The notes beneath the pieces are model-generated. The model saw only the letters and a list, made by a program, of their open reading frames with translations. It was not told where the DNA came from and did no database searches. From NCBI RefSeq assembly GCF_012927045.1, contig NZ_JABBFW010000003.1, positions 124,001-188,000 on the forward strand: 64,000 nt of DNA, given 5' to 3'. This stretch comes from Azohydromonas caseinilytica (GTDB taxonomy: Bacteria > Pseudomonadota > Gammaproteobacteria > Burkholderiales > Burkholderiaceae_C). Numbering within the stretch: the first letter of the stretch is position 1; every line of letters starts with the position of its first letter. Both the position numbers and the translations under genes were made by a program. Of the stretch, positions 53,583 to 62,642 are shown in pieces.

Positions 53583-54620
53583 ATGTCCCTGGTCCCCTAC
53601 GCTCTCACCCGCCCCTTCCTCTTCGGCCTCGATCCGGAGCAGGCCCACGAACTGACCCTCAACAGCATTGCCCGGCTGCAGAACACGCCGGCGCAGTGCC
53701 TGTGGTCCCAGCCGCGCGTGAGCGCGCCGGTAACGGTGGCGGGGCTGCGCTTCCAGAACCGCATCGGCCTCGCCGCCGGGCTGGACAAGAACGGCCGCTG
53801 CATCGACGGCCTGGGCGCCATGGGCTTCGGCTTCATCGAGGTCGGCACCGTCACGCCCAAGGGCCAGCCGGGCAACCCCAAGCCGCGCATGTTCCGCATC
53901 CCGCAAAAGGAAGCGCTGATCAACCGCCTGGGCTTCAACAACGAGGGCCTGGCCTCGTTCCTGGCCAACGTGCAGCAGGCCCGGACGTTCCGGGCCGGCG
54001 GCGGGCTGGTGGGCCTGAACATCGGCAAGAACGCCGCCACGCCCATCGAGAACGCGGTGGACGACTACCTGATCTGCCTGGACGGCGTGTACCCGCATGC
54101 CGACTACGTGACCGTCAACATCTCCAGCCCCAACACCAAGAACCTGCGCGCGCTGCAGAGCGACGAGGCGCTGGACGCCCTGCTCTCGCGGCTGCAGGAG
54201 CGACGCCAGGCGCTGCAGCGCCAGCACGGCCGCACCGTGCCCATGTTCGTGAAGATCGCGCCCGACCTGGACGAGGCGCAGGTGAAGGTGATCGCCGCCA
54301 CGCTGCGTGCCAATGGCATCGACGGCGTCATCGCCACCAACACCACGCTGGCGCGCGACGCCGTGCAGGGCCTGCCGCACGCGCAGGAAACCGGCGGGCT
54401 GTCCGGCCGCCCGGTGTTCGAGGCCAGCAACCGCGTCATCGCCCAGCTGCGCGCGGCCCTGGGCAGCGGCTATCCCATCATCGGCGTGGGCGGCGTGCTC
54501 AGCGGCGCCGACGCCCAGGCCAAGCTGCGCGCGGGCGCGGACTTGGTGCAGATCTACACCGGGCTGATCTACCGCGGCCCGGCCCTGGTGCGCGAGGCGG
54601 CCCAGGCCACCGCCGGCTGA
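53583..54620 (+). CDS. pyrD: Dihydroorotate dehydrogenase (quinone), class 2
   Basis: Oxidises dihydroorotate to orotate and passes electrons to membrane quinone. The N-terminal helical extension (about 40 residues, [16 protein letters not shown]) is the class 2 membrane-association element. FMN-site motifs are [43 protein letters not shown] with the catalytic-region Ser, and [11 protein letters not shown]. 345 residues. No Shine-Dalgarno sequence at ATG 53583. It is convergent with a membrane-protein gene across 56 bp. Confidence 0.97.
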   Translation: MSLVPYALTRPFLFGLDPEQAHELTLNSIARLQNTPAQCLWSQPRVSAPVTVAGLRFQNRIGLAAGLDKNGRCIDGLGAMGFGFIEVGTVTPKGQPGNPKPRMFRIPQKEALINRLGFNNEGLASFLANVQQARTFRAGGGLVGLNIGKNAATPIENAVDDYLICLDGVYPHADYVTVNISSPNTKNLRALQSDEALDALLSRLQERRQALQRQHGRTVPMFVKIAPDLDEAQVKVIAATLRANGIDGVIATNTTLARDAVQGLPHAQETGGLSGRPVFEASNRVIAQLRAALGSGYPIIGVGGVLSGADAQAKLRAGADLVQIYTGLIYRGPALVREAAQATAG

Positions 54621-54676
54621 CATCGGCCGGGGGCGGCCAGGACGACGCCCCAGGCCCCCTGCCATCTGGTCGGTAC

Positions 54677-56296
54677 CTAGCCCCCGGCAGCGCCTGCGGG
54701 CTTCGACACCTGCGATACCCCATGGCAGCTGGCCGGCGTGCGGCGATAGAGCGCCCAGGCTCCCGAGGTCGTGACCATCTCGACCTGGCACGGCAGGGAC
54801 AGGAAGTGGGGAAACAGCCGGTTCACGCTGCGGACCACGAAATAGTCGTAGCGCTCGCCGCGGTGCTTGGTCCAGTCGAAGCGGTAGGGCCGCCATTCGA
54901 AAGGCGTCTGCACCCGCGCTTCGCCAGGCCTGAAGCGCACGATCTGGGGCAGCATCTGCGCGAAGTTGGAATCGACGAAGCCGTGCTTCTCGGCCTGGTA
55001 CCAGCAAGGGAAATGCAGGTAGGTGTGCGGGTTGGCCGCGGCCGAACTGCCCTTGTCGAACATCAGCGACAGCACCCGCTGCTGTGCCGGAATGGCATCC
55101 AGGATGGCCTTGAAATCCCGGCTTTCCTCATTGAAGCGGTGGAACTGCCAGGCCCGTGAAGCCGTCATGGCCAGGCACAGGGCGGGCACCGCCGCCAGGG
55201 TCATTGCCCTGACAACGTGCCCGGACGCGGTCGCCGGCGCCTCGGCCGGAACGAACATCAGCACGTAGAAGGGCAGCAGGAACAGCGCGAAGCGCTCGTA
55301 CAGGAAGGCCGTCGCCATCGCCGTCTGGGGCACGACCAGCCCGATCAGCAGCACCACGGCAAACGGGATCACGCGGCGCAGCGTGGGCTGCAGGCGCAGG
55401 CCCAGCAGGAAGGGTGCGAGATAGAACAAGGCGAAGGCCAGGCTGTTGAGCACGTAGCCGACCTGCTGCTTTTCCACCGCGGCCACGTCCCACTGGTATC
55501 GAAAAAACCGCACGAAACGCCGCGGCGTCAAATCCCAGTTGAATCCCCTGGCCTCCATGTTCTGCCCGTGATTCACCTCCTGGGCAAAGTAGTAATAAAC
55601 CAGTGCCAGCAGGCCGAGCAAGGCATAGGGAAGCAGCATGAAGACCGCTTGGCGCCGATCGGAAATACCCAGCACGGCATAGCAGAAGCCGATGCCCACG
55701 CAGGCCACGAACACCAGGCCGTGTGAAAAGAAAAGCAACACCCCCAAACCCACCAGCAGCCAAAAATTCCGCCAGGTGGCCTGCTCGGCAAAATCAAGAG
55801 CCCTCAGAATGAAAAATATGCCGATAGGCGCCGCCAGCAGAAAAGTCAGGAAGCCCCATTTGAAGGCGAAACCGAAAAACCCGCCCAATACCAGCCAGTC
55901 CAGGAAAGCCGGGGCCTGGAAGCGCCGGCGCAGTGCCGAAGCGGCCCAGAAGAACGCCACGACGGAAAGCGACAGCACCAGTTTCACGGCACTGGCCATG
56001 GACATGAACTGGGCCGCCGCCGCCATGAGCCCATAGCCGATCAGGTAGGGCGTGAAGAAGTTGAAGGCGACGATGTCCGACCAGTGCGAGCGGCCCTGCA
56101 GCAGGTCCAGCGCCAGCGCCACTTGTGCGGCATGCTGGGGCACGTCGCCCAGCGGAGGATACTGCGCGATCCAGAGCGACAGCGCCGCCACCGCCACATG
56201 GAAGTACAGCAGCGAGCGCCCCACGGCCCGTCCGGTGGACCGCGTCGAAACTGGCGCAAGGGGCTCCTCGCGTGGGATGACATTGACTTCGGACAT
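54677..56296 (-). CDS. Unassigned polytopic membrane protein (possible GT-C-like fold)
   Basis: A protein of 539 residues with about ten hydrophobic helices between residues 30 and 400, followed by a soluble C-terminal domain of about 140 residues containing the blocks FNEESRDFKAILDAIP and HFPCWYQAEKHGFVDSNFAQ. The layout (N-terminal helices with an acidic first loop, C-terminal periplasmic domain) resembles GT-C glycosyltransferases, but I recognise no diagnostic motif. I prefer ATG 56296 (MSEVNVIPREEP); ATG 56347 would add 17 residues. Parts of it (55500-55900) are noticeably richer in A+T than the window, and it stands alone, so horizontal acquisition is possible. Confidence 0.7.
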   Translation of the reverse strand: MSEVNVIPREEPLAPVSTRSTGRAVGRSLLYFHVAVAALSLWIAQYPPLGDVPQHAAQVALALDLLQGRSHWSDIVAFNFFTPYLIGYGLMAAAAQFMSMASAVKLVLSLSVVAFFWAASALRRRFQAPAFLDWLVLGGFFGFAFKWGFLTFLLAAPIGIFFILRALDFAEQATWRNFWLLVGLGVLLFFSHGLVFVACVGIGFCYAVLGISDRRQAVFMLLPYALLGLLALVYYYFAQEVNHGQNMEARGFNWDLTPRRFVRFFRYQWDVAAVEKQQVGYVLNSLAFALFYLAPFLLGLRLQPTLRRVIPFAVVLLIGLVVPQTAMATAFLYERFALFLLPFYVLMFVPAEAPATASGHVVRAMTLAAVPALCLAMTASRAWQFHRFNEESRDFKAILDAIPAQQRVLSLMFDKGSSAAANPHTYLHFPCWYQAEKHGFVDSNFAQMLPQIVRFRPGEARVQTPFEWRPYRFDWTKHRGERYDYFVVRSVNRLFPHFLSLPCQVEMVTTSGAWALYRRTPASCHGVSQVSKPAGAAGG

Positions 56297-56347
56297 CCTG
56301 TGCACACCCGTCTTGCAAGCTGAATCGGCGCCAAGCCTTGGCACCAA

Positions 56348-56720
56348 AACTGCAGAAAATCCCGCTGCCCGCCCAGGAAACTCAAGAACCCGGGAATTTC
56401 ACTAGGCTACGGTGCGAGTCCCCTGCGATACCTTTGGAAGTTTTGCGACTTATAGCATCGCCAAGGACGAGGACGTCATTTCAAACCACGGATAACGCAG
56501 GTCAAGACCCGAAATGAAGGAATAGAGAAATAACCATTCAACGCATTAAACCCAAATTTCTTACAAATTTTGAAAAAACAGACAACCAATGAACCTGCAT
56601 CTCCAGTCTTCAAATATTTAATCGCTTCCCATGCGGTGCTGGCCGTCGACGCCGGCCGGATGCCTGCGCGTACTGGCACGGCGCCCATGCCCTCAAGGCC
56701 GCAGCCGCATTCAACAGGGC
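56348..56720. other. A+T-rich intergenic region without a recognisable gene
   Basis: About 370 bp between the unassigned membrane-protein gene and ggt. The middle part (56460-56600) is the most A+T-rich stretch in the window, with runs such as [20 protein letters not shown] see no credible coding ORF, tRNA or terminator. It probably contains the promoter of the membrane-protein gene and may mark a boundary of acquired DNA. Confidence 0.6.
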
Positions 56721-58577
56721 TCATTCGCCCACGACCACACCCTCGCGCCGTGGATCGGCGCCGCCCACCCAGCCGCCAGGCACGCGCAGCAGCGCCTGGA
56801 TGCCGCTGTCCAGCGCCACCTCACTGAGCTCGTGGCCCCGCTCGCGCAGCGCCTGCAGCGTGGCCGCCGGGAAGCGTCCCTGCTCCAGCAGCGTGGGCCC
56901 GTTCATGCTGCCGAAGTTGGGCAGCTCCACGGCCGCCTGCGGCGCCAGCCCGGCACCCAGCGTGAAGAACAGCGTCTTGGCCGTGTAGTGGATGATCGCG
57001 GCCCCGCCGGGTGAGCCCAGCGACATCAGCAGCCGGCCATCGCGCGCATCGAAGACCAGCGTCGGGCTCATGCTGGAGCGCGGCCGCTTGCCCGGCTGTA
57101 CACGATTGGCCACCGGACGGCCCTGGGCATCGCGCGGCGCAAAAGAGAAGTCGGTGAGCTCGTTGTTGAGCATGAAGCCCCCGGGCAGGCCGGTGCCGCC
57201 GTCGGACAGCAGCCGCGAGCCCCAGACGGCCTCGATCGTGGTGGTCATGGACACCGCCCGGCCCTGGGCATCGACGATGCTGACGTGGCTGGTGCCGTAC
57301 TCCGGCTGCTCGGCCTGCGGTGCCTGGGCCTGGGGCAACGGCCCCGGCTGGCCCGGCTGCGCGGTCCTCATGCTCACGGGCTTCACCAGCGCGGCGCGCC
57401 GGCGCAGGTAGTTGCCATCGAGCAGGGTGTTCCAGTCGTTGCCCGGCGCGGGCACGTAGTCCGGGTCGGCCACGTAGGCGGCGCGGTCCGCAAAGGCCAG
57501 GCGTGCCGCCTCGGTGTAGGCATGCAGCCAGGCCGGCGCGGGCAGCCCCTGCTGCAGCGGCTCGCCCACGTTCGGCAGCCGCTCCAGCATGCCGAGCATC
57601 TGCATCACGGCCAGGTGCCCCGAGGACGGCGGCGGGAAGCCGCAGACGCGGTATCGCACCCGCCACAGCGTGCACATCGGCGCCCGCTCCCGGGGCAGGT
57701 AGCCGTCGAGGTCGGCCAGCGTCATCCCTCCGGGATTGACCGGGTGGCCCTGCACCTGGGCGACGATGTCGACCGCCACCGGCCCTTCGTAGAAGGCCGC
57801 GGCGCCGTCCCGCGCGATGCCCCTCAGCACCTGCGCCAGCGCTGGATTGCGCAGCCGGTGCCCCACCGGCCAGGGCTCGCCATCGGGCCCGAGCCAGTAG
57901 GCCGCCGCGCGCGGCTGCGCCTGCAGCGTGGCCTTCTCCTGCACCAACTGGCGGTGCAGGTAGGGCGTGACGTCGAAACCCTCCTCCGCCAGACGGATGG
58001 CGGGCTCGAACAGGCGCCCCCAGGGCAGCCGCCCGTGCTGGCGCTGCGCCGCCTGCAGCATCGCCACCGCGCCCGGCACGCCCACCGAGCGGCCGCCGAC
58101 CACGGCCTCGGCAAAGGCCATGGGGCTGCCGTCCGGGCGCAGGAACAACGCTTCCCCCGCCGCGCCGGGCGCGCGCTCGCGGCCGTCGAAGGCCTGCACG
58201 CGCCGGCCGTCCCAAGTCAACAGGAAGGCGCCGCCGCCGATGCCGCTGGCCTGCGGCTCCACCAGCGTCAGCACCATCTGCACTGCCACCGCCGCATCGA
58301 CCGCCGAGCCGCCTTCGCGCAGCATCTGCAGGCCAGCCTGCGCCGCCAGCGGGTGCGCGGCCGCCACGGCCATGCGGCTGAAGGTGGCGCGCGGCGGCGT
58401 CGATGCGCCCGCGCCGGACGGCCCGGACGGCCACGTGCCGCAGCCCGCCAGGGCCGCGGCCACCAGCACGCACAGCAGCGCCCGGCGCTGTACCCCACCG
58501 CGCCAACGCCGGGCGGCGCCGGCCCAGGGCAAAGCCCGGGGCATGGTGGTGATCCCCTGGTTGCAGGTCCGTCGCAT
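56721..58577 (-). CDS. ggt: Gamma-glutamyltransferase (lipoprotein-type)
   Basis: Cleaves the gamma-glutamyl bond of glutathione and similar peptides outside the cytoplasm. Autoprocessing is expected before T429 in PEYGTSHVSIVD, which becomes the nucleophile of the small subunit. The large-subunit glutamate-binding Arg lies in AFDGRERAPGAA, and GSPGGAAIIHYTAKTL marks the oxyanion region. 618 residues. The N-terminus has the signal ALLCVLVAAALAGC, a lipobox, so the enzyme is probably membrane-anchored. AAGGAG lies 6 nt before ATG 58577, chosen over ATG 58634 and 58544. Divergent from the cardiolipin synthase gene. Confidence 0.94.
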   Translation of the reverse strand: MRRTCNQGITTMPRALPWAGAARRWRGGVQRRALLCVLVAAALAGCGTWPSGPSGAGASTPPRATFSRMAVAAAHPLAAQAGLQMLREGGSAVDAAVAVQMVLTLVEPQASGIGGGAFLLTWDGRRVQAFDGRERAPGAAGEALFLRPDGSPMAFAEAVVGGRSVGVPGAVAMLQAAQRQHGRLPWGRLFEPAIRLAEEGFDVTPYLHRQLVQEKATLQAQPRAAAYWLGPDGEPWPVGHRLRNPALAQVLRGIARDGAAAFYEGPVAVDIVAQVQGHPVNPGGMTLADLDGYLPRERAPMCTLWRVRYRVCGFPPPSSGHLAVMQMLGMLERLPNVGEPLQQGLPAPAWLHAYTEAARLAFADRAAYVADPDYVPAPGNDWNTLLDGNYLRRRAALVKPVSMRTAQPGQPGPLPQAQAPQAEQPEYGTSHVSIVDAQGRAVSMTTTIEAVWGSRLLSDGGTGLPGGFMLNNELTDFSFAPRDAQGRPVANRVQPGKRPRSSMSPTLVFDARDGRLLMSLGSPGGAAIIHYTAKTLFFTLGAGLAPQAAVELPNFGSMNGPTLLEQGRFPAATLQALRERGHELSEVALDSGIQALLRVPGGWVGGADPRREGVVVGE

Positions 58578-58652
58578 GTTGTTCTCCTTGTTCGCGCATA
58601 CCGCTTGCCTTGACACCGGCATGCGAAGCCCCACTGCAGCAAGGACCCTGCC

Positions 58653-60083
58653 ATGAGCCCGACGCGGGAGTGCCGGCGGCTGCTGGCGCAGCTGCCGTGG
58701 CTGCTGCTGTGCCTGTGGCTGGCCGGTTGCGGTGGCCTGCCGAGCATCGTCCCGGACCTGGCGCTGTCACGGCGACCGGTGCAGGTCGAAGGCGCGCACG
58801 GGCCGTTGTCGGCGGCGCAGAGCCAGGCGATCCTGGAGCGGGTACAGCGCAGCGGCCGGCCCAACGACGTGCTGGATCGCCACCTCGCCGTGGAAGAGGC
58901 GCTGGTGGGTTCGCCCCTGGTGGCGGGCAACCGCGTGCAGCTGCTGCAGGACGGCCCGGACACCTACGAGGCCATGTTCGCCGCCATCCGCGGCGCCCGT
59001 GACCACGTCAACCTGGAGTTCTACATCCTGGAAGACGACGACGTCGGCCGGCGCTTCCGCGAGGCCCTGCTGGAGCGCCAGCACGCGGGCGTGCAGGTCA
59101 ACCTCATCTACGACAGCGTAGGCAGCATCGGCACACCCAAGGCGTTCTTCGACCCGCTGCGCGAGGCGGGCGTGCAGGTGCTGGAGTTCAACCCGGTCAA
59201 CCCGCTGAAGGTGCGCCGCGGCTGGAACGTCAACCAGCGCGACCACCGCAAGCTGCTGGTGGTGGACGGCCGCGTGGCCTTCCTGGGCGGCATCAACATC
59301 AGCGGCGTCTACTCCGGCGGCTCGCTCTCGGGCTCGGGCTCACGCGCCCGCTCGGTGCGCCGGCAACAGGAGCGGCAGCACCGGGCCGACGAACTGCCCT
59401 GGCGCGACACGCAGATCCAGATCGAGGGCCCGGTGGTGGCGGAGTACCAGCGCCTGTTCATGGCCACCTGGACCGCGCAGCACGGTCCGGCGCTGCCGCC
59501 GCGCGACTACTTCCCCACCCAGCAGCCGGCGGGCAGCGAGGTGGTGCGCGCCATCGGCAGCTCGCCCGACGAGCCCTACAGCTTCATCTACGCCACGCTG
59601 ATCTCGGCGCTGCGCAGCGCGGAGTTCGAGATCCTCATCACCACCGCGTACTTCGTGCCCGATCCGCAGCTGCTCGACGCCCTGCAGGAGGCGGCGCGGC
59701 GCGGGGTGAAGATCAGGATGCTGCTGCCCAGCCGCAGCGACAGCGCCTTCGTGCTCGCCGCCGGGCGCGCCTACTACCAGGCGCTGCTGGACAGCGGCGT
59801 GGAGCTGTACGAGCGCCGCGACGCGCTGCTGCACGCCAAGACGGCGGTGATCGACGGCGTGTGGTCCACCGTGGGCTCCACCAACCTCGACTGGCGCAGC
59901 TTCCTGCACAACCAGGAGCTCAACGCCGTGGTGCTGGGGCCGGCCTTCGGCGCGCGCATGCGCGAGGTGTTCAACCGCGACCTGGCCGCCTCGCGCCGCA
60001 TCGAGCCGGCCGAGTGGCGGCGGCGCCCGCTGCGCCAGCGGCTGATGGAGCAGACGGCGCGGCTGTGGGCCTGGTGGCTGTAG
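58653..60083 (+). CDS. Phospholipase D-family cardiolipin synthase, lipoprotein-type
   Basis: Joins two phosphatidyl groups to make cardiolipin. Two HKD motifs are present: HRKLLVVD in the first half (about residue 196) and HAKTAVID in the second (about residue 395), each followed by Gly/Ser-Asn. The N-terminus LLLCLWLAGCGG is a lipobox (lipidated C26) in place of the two transmembrane helices of ClsA, so the enzyme should sit on the outer side of the inner membrane or the inner leaflet of the outer membrane. 476 residues. A weak AAGGA lies 7 nt before ATG. Hydrolytic PLD activity cannot be excluded. Confidence 0.88.
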   Translation: MSPTRECRRLLAQLPWLLLCLWLAGCGGLPSIVPDLALSRRPVQVEGAHGPLSAAQSQAILERVQRSGRPNDVLDRHLAVEEALVGSPLVAGNRVQLLQDGPDTYEAMFAAIRGARDHVNLEFYILEDDDVGRRFREALLERQHAGVQVNLIYDSVGSIGTPKAFFDPLREAGVQVLEFNPVNPLKVRRGWNVNQRDHRKLLVVDGRVAFLGGINISGVYSGGSLSGSGSRARSVRRQQERQHRADELPWRDTQIQIEGPVVAEYQRLFMATWTAQHGPALPPRDYFPTQQPAGSEVVRAIGSSPDEPYSFIYATLISALRSAEFEILITTAYFVPDPQLLDALQEAARRGVKIRMLLPSRSDSAFVLAAGRAYYQALLDSGVELYERRDALLHAKTAVIDGVWSTVGSTNLDWRSFLHNQELNAVVLGPAFGARMREVFNRDLAASRRIEPAEWRRRPLRQRLMEQTARLWAWWL

Positions 60084-60097
60084 CCGGCGCCCCAAAG

Positions 60098-60125
60098 AAC
60101 AAGCCGCCCGCAGGCGGCTCGTTGT
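60098..60125. terminator. Terminator between cls-type gene and scoB
   Basis: AGCCGCC-CGCA-GGCGGCT (60102-60119) is flanked by AACA and TTGT words that extend the stem. Shared by convergent transcripts. Confidence 0.75.
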
Positions 60126-60141
60126 CAGCGCGGCGCGCGGC

Positions 60142-60780
60142 TCAGAGCAGCGTCACGCCGGTCTTGGACTGCACGTACTCGCGCGTCACTTCGGGGGCGA
60201 GCTCGACCAGCTTCAGGCCTTGCGGGGTGACGTCCATCACCGCCAGGTCGGTGATGATGCGGTGCACCACACCCACGCCGGTCAGCGGCAGCGTGCACTT
60301 GGGCAGGATCTTGAGGTCCTCGGTGCCGTCCTTCTTGCGGGCCACGTGCTCCATCACGACGATCACGCGCGGCACGCCGGCCACCAGGTCCATGGCGCCA
60401 CCCATGCCCTTGACCATCTTGCCGGGGATCATCCAGTTGGCCAGGTCGCCCTTCTCGCTGACCTGCATCGCGCCCAGGATGCTGAGGTTGATCTTGCCGC
60501 CGCGGATCATGGCGAAGCTCTCGTGCGAGCCGAAGATGCTGGAGCCGGCAATGGTGGTGACGGTCTGCTTGCCGGCGTTGATGAGGTCGGCGTCCACCTC
60601 GTCCTCGGTCGGGAACGGGCCGATGCCCAGCATGCCGTTCTCGCTCTGCAGCCACACCTCGATGCCTTGCGGCACGTGGTTGGCGACCAGCGTCGGGATG
60701 CCGATGCCGAGGTTGACGTAGAAGCCGTCTTGGAGCTCGGTCGCGGCCTTGGCGGCCATCTGGTCTTGGGTCCAGGGCAT
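60142..60780 (-). CDS. scoB: 3-Oxoacid CoA-transferase, subunit B
   Basis: Transfers CoA from succinyl-CoA to acetoacetate. The catalytic Glu is E47 in [12 protein letters not shown], with the family's [19 protein letters not shown] downstream. 212 residues, normal for a separate B subunit. AAGGAGAAGC lies before ATG 60780, and the gene starts 12 nt after scoA, so the pair is one operon. With PhaA it would return acetoacetate (for example from PHB breakdown) to acetyl-CoA. Confidence 0.96.
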   Translation of the reverse strand: MPWTQDQMAAKAATELQDGFYVNLGIGIPTLVANHVPQGIEVWLQSENGMLGIGPFPTEDEVDADLINAGKQTVTTIAGSSIFGSHESFAMIRGGKINLSILGAMQVSEKGDLANWMIPGKMVKGMGGAMDLVAGVPRVIVVMEHVARKKDGTEDLKILPKCTLPLTGVGVVHRIITDLAVMDVTPQGLKLVELAPEVTREYVQSKTGVTLL

Positions 60781-60792
60781 GTTGCTTCTCCT

Positions 60793-61494
60793 TCAGGCGG
60801 CCGGACGGGTGGTGCGCTTCTCGATGCGCTTTTCGGGATGCGGATTGAGCACGAGGCGCTGCACGTAGATGCCCGGCAGGTGCACGGCGTCCGGATCGAT
60901 GTCGCCGACCTCGACGATCTCCTCGACTTCCACCACGGTGATCTTGCCGGCCATGGCCACGGCCGGGTTGAAGTTGCGTGCCGTGCGGCGGAACACCAGG
61001 TTGCCGCTCTTGTCGGCCTTCCAGGCCTTAACCAGCGACACCTCGGGAGTGAGCGCGCGCTCCATGATGTAGGTATGGCCGTCGAACTCGCGCGTTTCCT
61101 TGCCTTCCGCCACCAGCGTGCCCACGCCGGTGCGCGTGAAGAAGGCCGGAATGCCGGCGCCACCGGCACGCAGTTTCTCCGCCAGCGTGCCCTGCGGCGT
61201 GAATTCCAGCTCCAATTCCCCAGCCAGGTACTGGCGCTCGAATTCCTTGTTCTCGCCCACGTAGCTGGAAATCATCTTGCGGATCTGCCGGGTTTCCAGC
61301 AGCTGGCCCAGGCCAAAGCCGTCCACGCCGGCGTTGTTGGAAATGACGGTCAGATTCTTGACGCCGCTGTCGCGCAGCGCGGCGATGAGGGCTTCGGGAA
61401 TGCCGCACAGGCCAAAGCCGCCGACGGCCAGCAATTGGCCGTCCTTGACGATGCCCTTCAGCGCTTCCGCGGCGCTTGGGTAGAGCTTGTTCAT
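60793..61494 (-). CDS. scoA: 3-Oxoacid CoA-transferase, subunit A
   Basis: Partner of ScoB. The 233 residues contain the CoA-binding [16 protein letters not shown] near residues 25-40, the family block [14 protein letters not shown], and [20 protein letters not shown] lies 8 nt before ATG 61494. First gene of scoA-scoB. Its promoter region is shared with a divergent PAS-LuxR gene and contains three copies of a TTAAGTAG half-site, suggesting regulation of ketone-body use by that neighbour. Confidence 0.96.
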   Translation of the reverse strand: MNKLYPSAAEALKGIVKDGQLLAVGGFGLCGIPEALIAALRDSGVKNLTVISNNAGVDGFGLGQLLETRQIRKMISSYVGENKEFERQYLAGELELEFTPQGTLAEKLRAGGAGIPAFFTRTGVGTLVAEGKETREFDGHTYIMERALTPEVSLVKAWKADKSGNLVFRRTARNFNPAVAMAGKITVVEVEEIVEVGDIDPDAVHLPGIYVQRLVLNPHPEKRIEKRTTRPAA

Positions 61495-61526
61495 CCAGGG
61501 TCTCCTGCTTGGGAACGGCGCACTGT

Positions 61527-61558
61527 ACTACTTAACGCATTAAGTAGTTATTAAGTAG
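61527..61558. promoter_or_regulatory. Three-half-site operator between scoA and the PAS-LuxR gene
   Basis: ACTACTTAA (61527-61535), CGCA, TTAAGTAGT (61540-61548) form a perfect 9-bp palindrome. ATTAAGTAG is then repeated (61539-61547 and 61550-61558) with an 11-bp period, one helical turn. The operator overlaps the likely promoter of the regulator gene. Confidence 0.7.
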
Positions 61559-61561
61559 AAT
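61532..61561 (+). promoter_or_regulatory. Candidate promoter of the PAS-LuxR gene
   Basis: -35 TTAACG (61532-61537) and -10 TAGAAT (61556-61561) with an 18-bp spacer; both lie within the half-site array. The predicted leader is about 25 nt. Confidence 0.5.
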
Positions 61562-61591
61562 TGCCTAAAGCCAATTCCGGAGCCACCACAA

Positions 61592-62179
61592 ATGCAATTG
61601 CCGCCGCCGAATGCGCCTGAACTCGCACCGCTGGATTACCGCACCGCTTTCGACCTCGCACCCATCGGGCTGGTGATTTCACGCAATCGGCAGATGCTGG
61701 ACTGCAACCGCCACATGCTGGCCATGTTCGGCGCCGAGCGCGAGGATCTGGTCGGCCGCTCCTTCGAGATGCTCTACCCCAGTGTCGAGGAGTTCGAGCG
61801 CACCGGGCAGCGCATCGTGGCCAGCCTCGACCAGCAGGGCTGGTACGCCGACGAGCGCGTGATGAAGCGCGTGGGCGGCCCGCAGGGCGGCGAGCTGTTC
61901 TGGTGCCATGTCTCCGGCCGCGCGCTGGACCCGGCGCAGCCGCACGCCGCGGGCATCTGGAGCTTCGAGGACCTGTCCCCGCGCCGGCGCCTGGGCTGCG
62001 AGCTCACGGCGCGCGAGCGCGAGATCGCCGCGCTGCTCATCGACGGCCTCACCAGCAAGCTCATCGGCCGAAAGCTCAACATCAGCCCGCGCACGGTGGA
62101 CGTCTACCGCGCGCGGCTGATGCGCAAGTACGGCGCCTCCACCACGCCGGAGCTGGTGCACAAGCTGCTGAGCGCCTGA
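61592..62179 (+). CDS. PAS-domain LuxR-type transcriptional regulator
   Basis: A one-component regulator of 195 residues. A PAS fold covers about residues 15-125 (IGLVISRNRQMLDCNRHMLA, SFEMLYPSVEEFERTGQRI). The LuxR HTH spans about 138-192 (LTAREREIAALLIDGLTSKL, ISPRTVDVYRARLMRKYG). No receiver domain, so the PAS domain should sense the signal directly. Divergent from scoAB with a three-half-site palindrome between them; control of acetoacetate utilisation and autoregulation are inferred. A weak CCGGAG lies about 10 nt before ATG 61592. Confidence 0.9.
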   Translation: MQLPPPNAPELAPLDYRTAFDLAPIGLVISRNRQMLDCNRHMLAMFGAEREDLVGRSFEMLYPSVEEFERTGQRIVASLDQQGWYADERVMKRVGGPQGGELFWCHVSGRALDPAQPHAAGIWSFEDLSPRRRLGCELTAREREIAALLIDGLTSKLIGRKLNISPRTVDVYRARLMRKYGASTTPELVHKLLSA

Positions 62180-62203
62180 ACCGCCTGGCGGGGGCCGCCG
62201 GCC

Positions 62204-62623
62204 TCAATCCAGCAGGGACTTGACCCACTCCGGCAGCGGCACCGAGCGCTTGGTGGCCGAGTCGGCCCACACCACCTTGGCGCCGCCGCTGGCGGCGATG
62301 TCGCCGGGGCGGTCTACCCGCTCCAGCGTGGTGTAGGTCTCGAAGCTGCTGCGCCCGGGCCTGGCCACGTAGAAGCGCGCCAGCAGCTCGCCGGGGTACT
62401 CCAGCTGCTGCAGGAAGTTGCAAAAGGCATTGATGATCACCGGCCCGCTGCCGCCGGGGTCGGGCGGCACGCCGTGCGACTGCAGCCAGTCCACGCGCAC
62501 GATCTCCAGGTAGCGGAAATAGACGGTGTTGTTGACATGGCCCATGGCGTCCATGTCGCCCCAGCGGATGGGAATCCGCATCTCGTGAACGAGTTTCTTC
62601 TCTTCGGGCAGGTCGAATCGCAT
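62204..62623 (-). CDS. Acyl-CoA thioesterase (4-hydroxybenzoyl-CoA thioesterase-like hotdog)
   Basis: Hydrolyses a short or aromatic acyl-CoA. The single hotdog domain of 139 residues has the active-site Asp block IRWGDMDAMGHVNNTVYFRY. Start ATG 62623 (MRFDLPEEKKLVHEM) is chosen because longer starts run into yceH. No Shine-Dalgarno site is obvious. It lies 19 bp downstream of yceH on the same strand and is convergent with the PAS-LuxR gene (24-bp gap). The substrate is unknown. Confidence 0.88.
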   Translation of the reverse strand: MRFDLPEEKKLVHEMRIPIRWGDMDAMGHVNNTVYFRYLEIVRVDWLQSHGVPPDPGGSGPVIINAFCNFLQQLEYPGELLARFYVARPGRSSFETYTTLERVDRPGDIAASGGAKVVWADSATKRSVPLPEWVKSLLD

Positions 62624-62642
62624 CGATGTGTGGACTGGAAAT

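Noticed and set aside
56476-56724. 82-aa open frame on the minus strand in the A+T-rich gap
   Set aside because: No ribosome site, no recognisable domain, and its start overlaps the end of ggt. The DNA looks non-coding.
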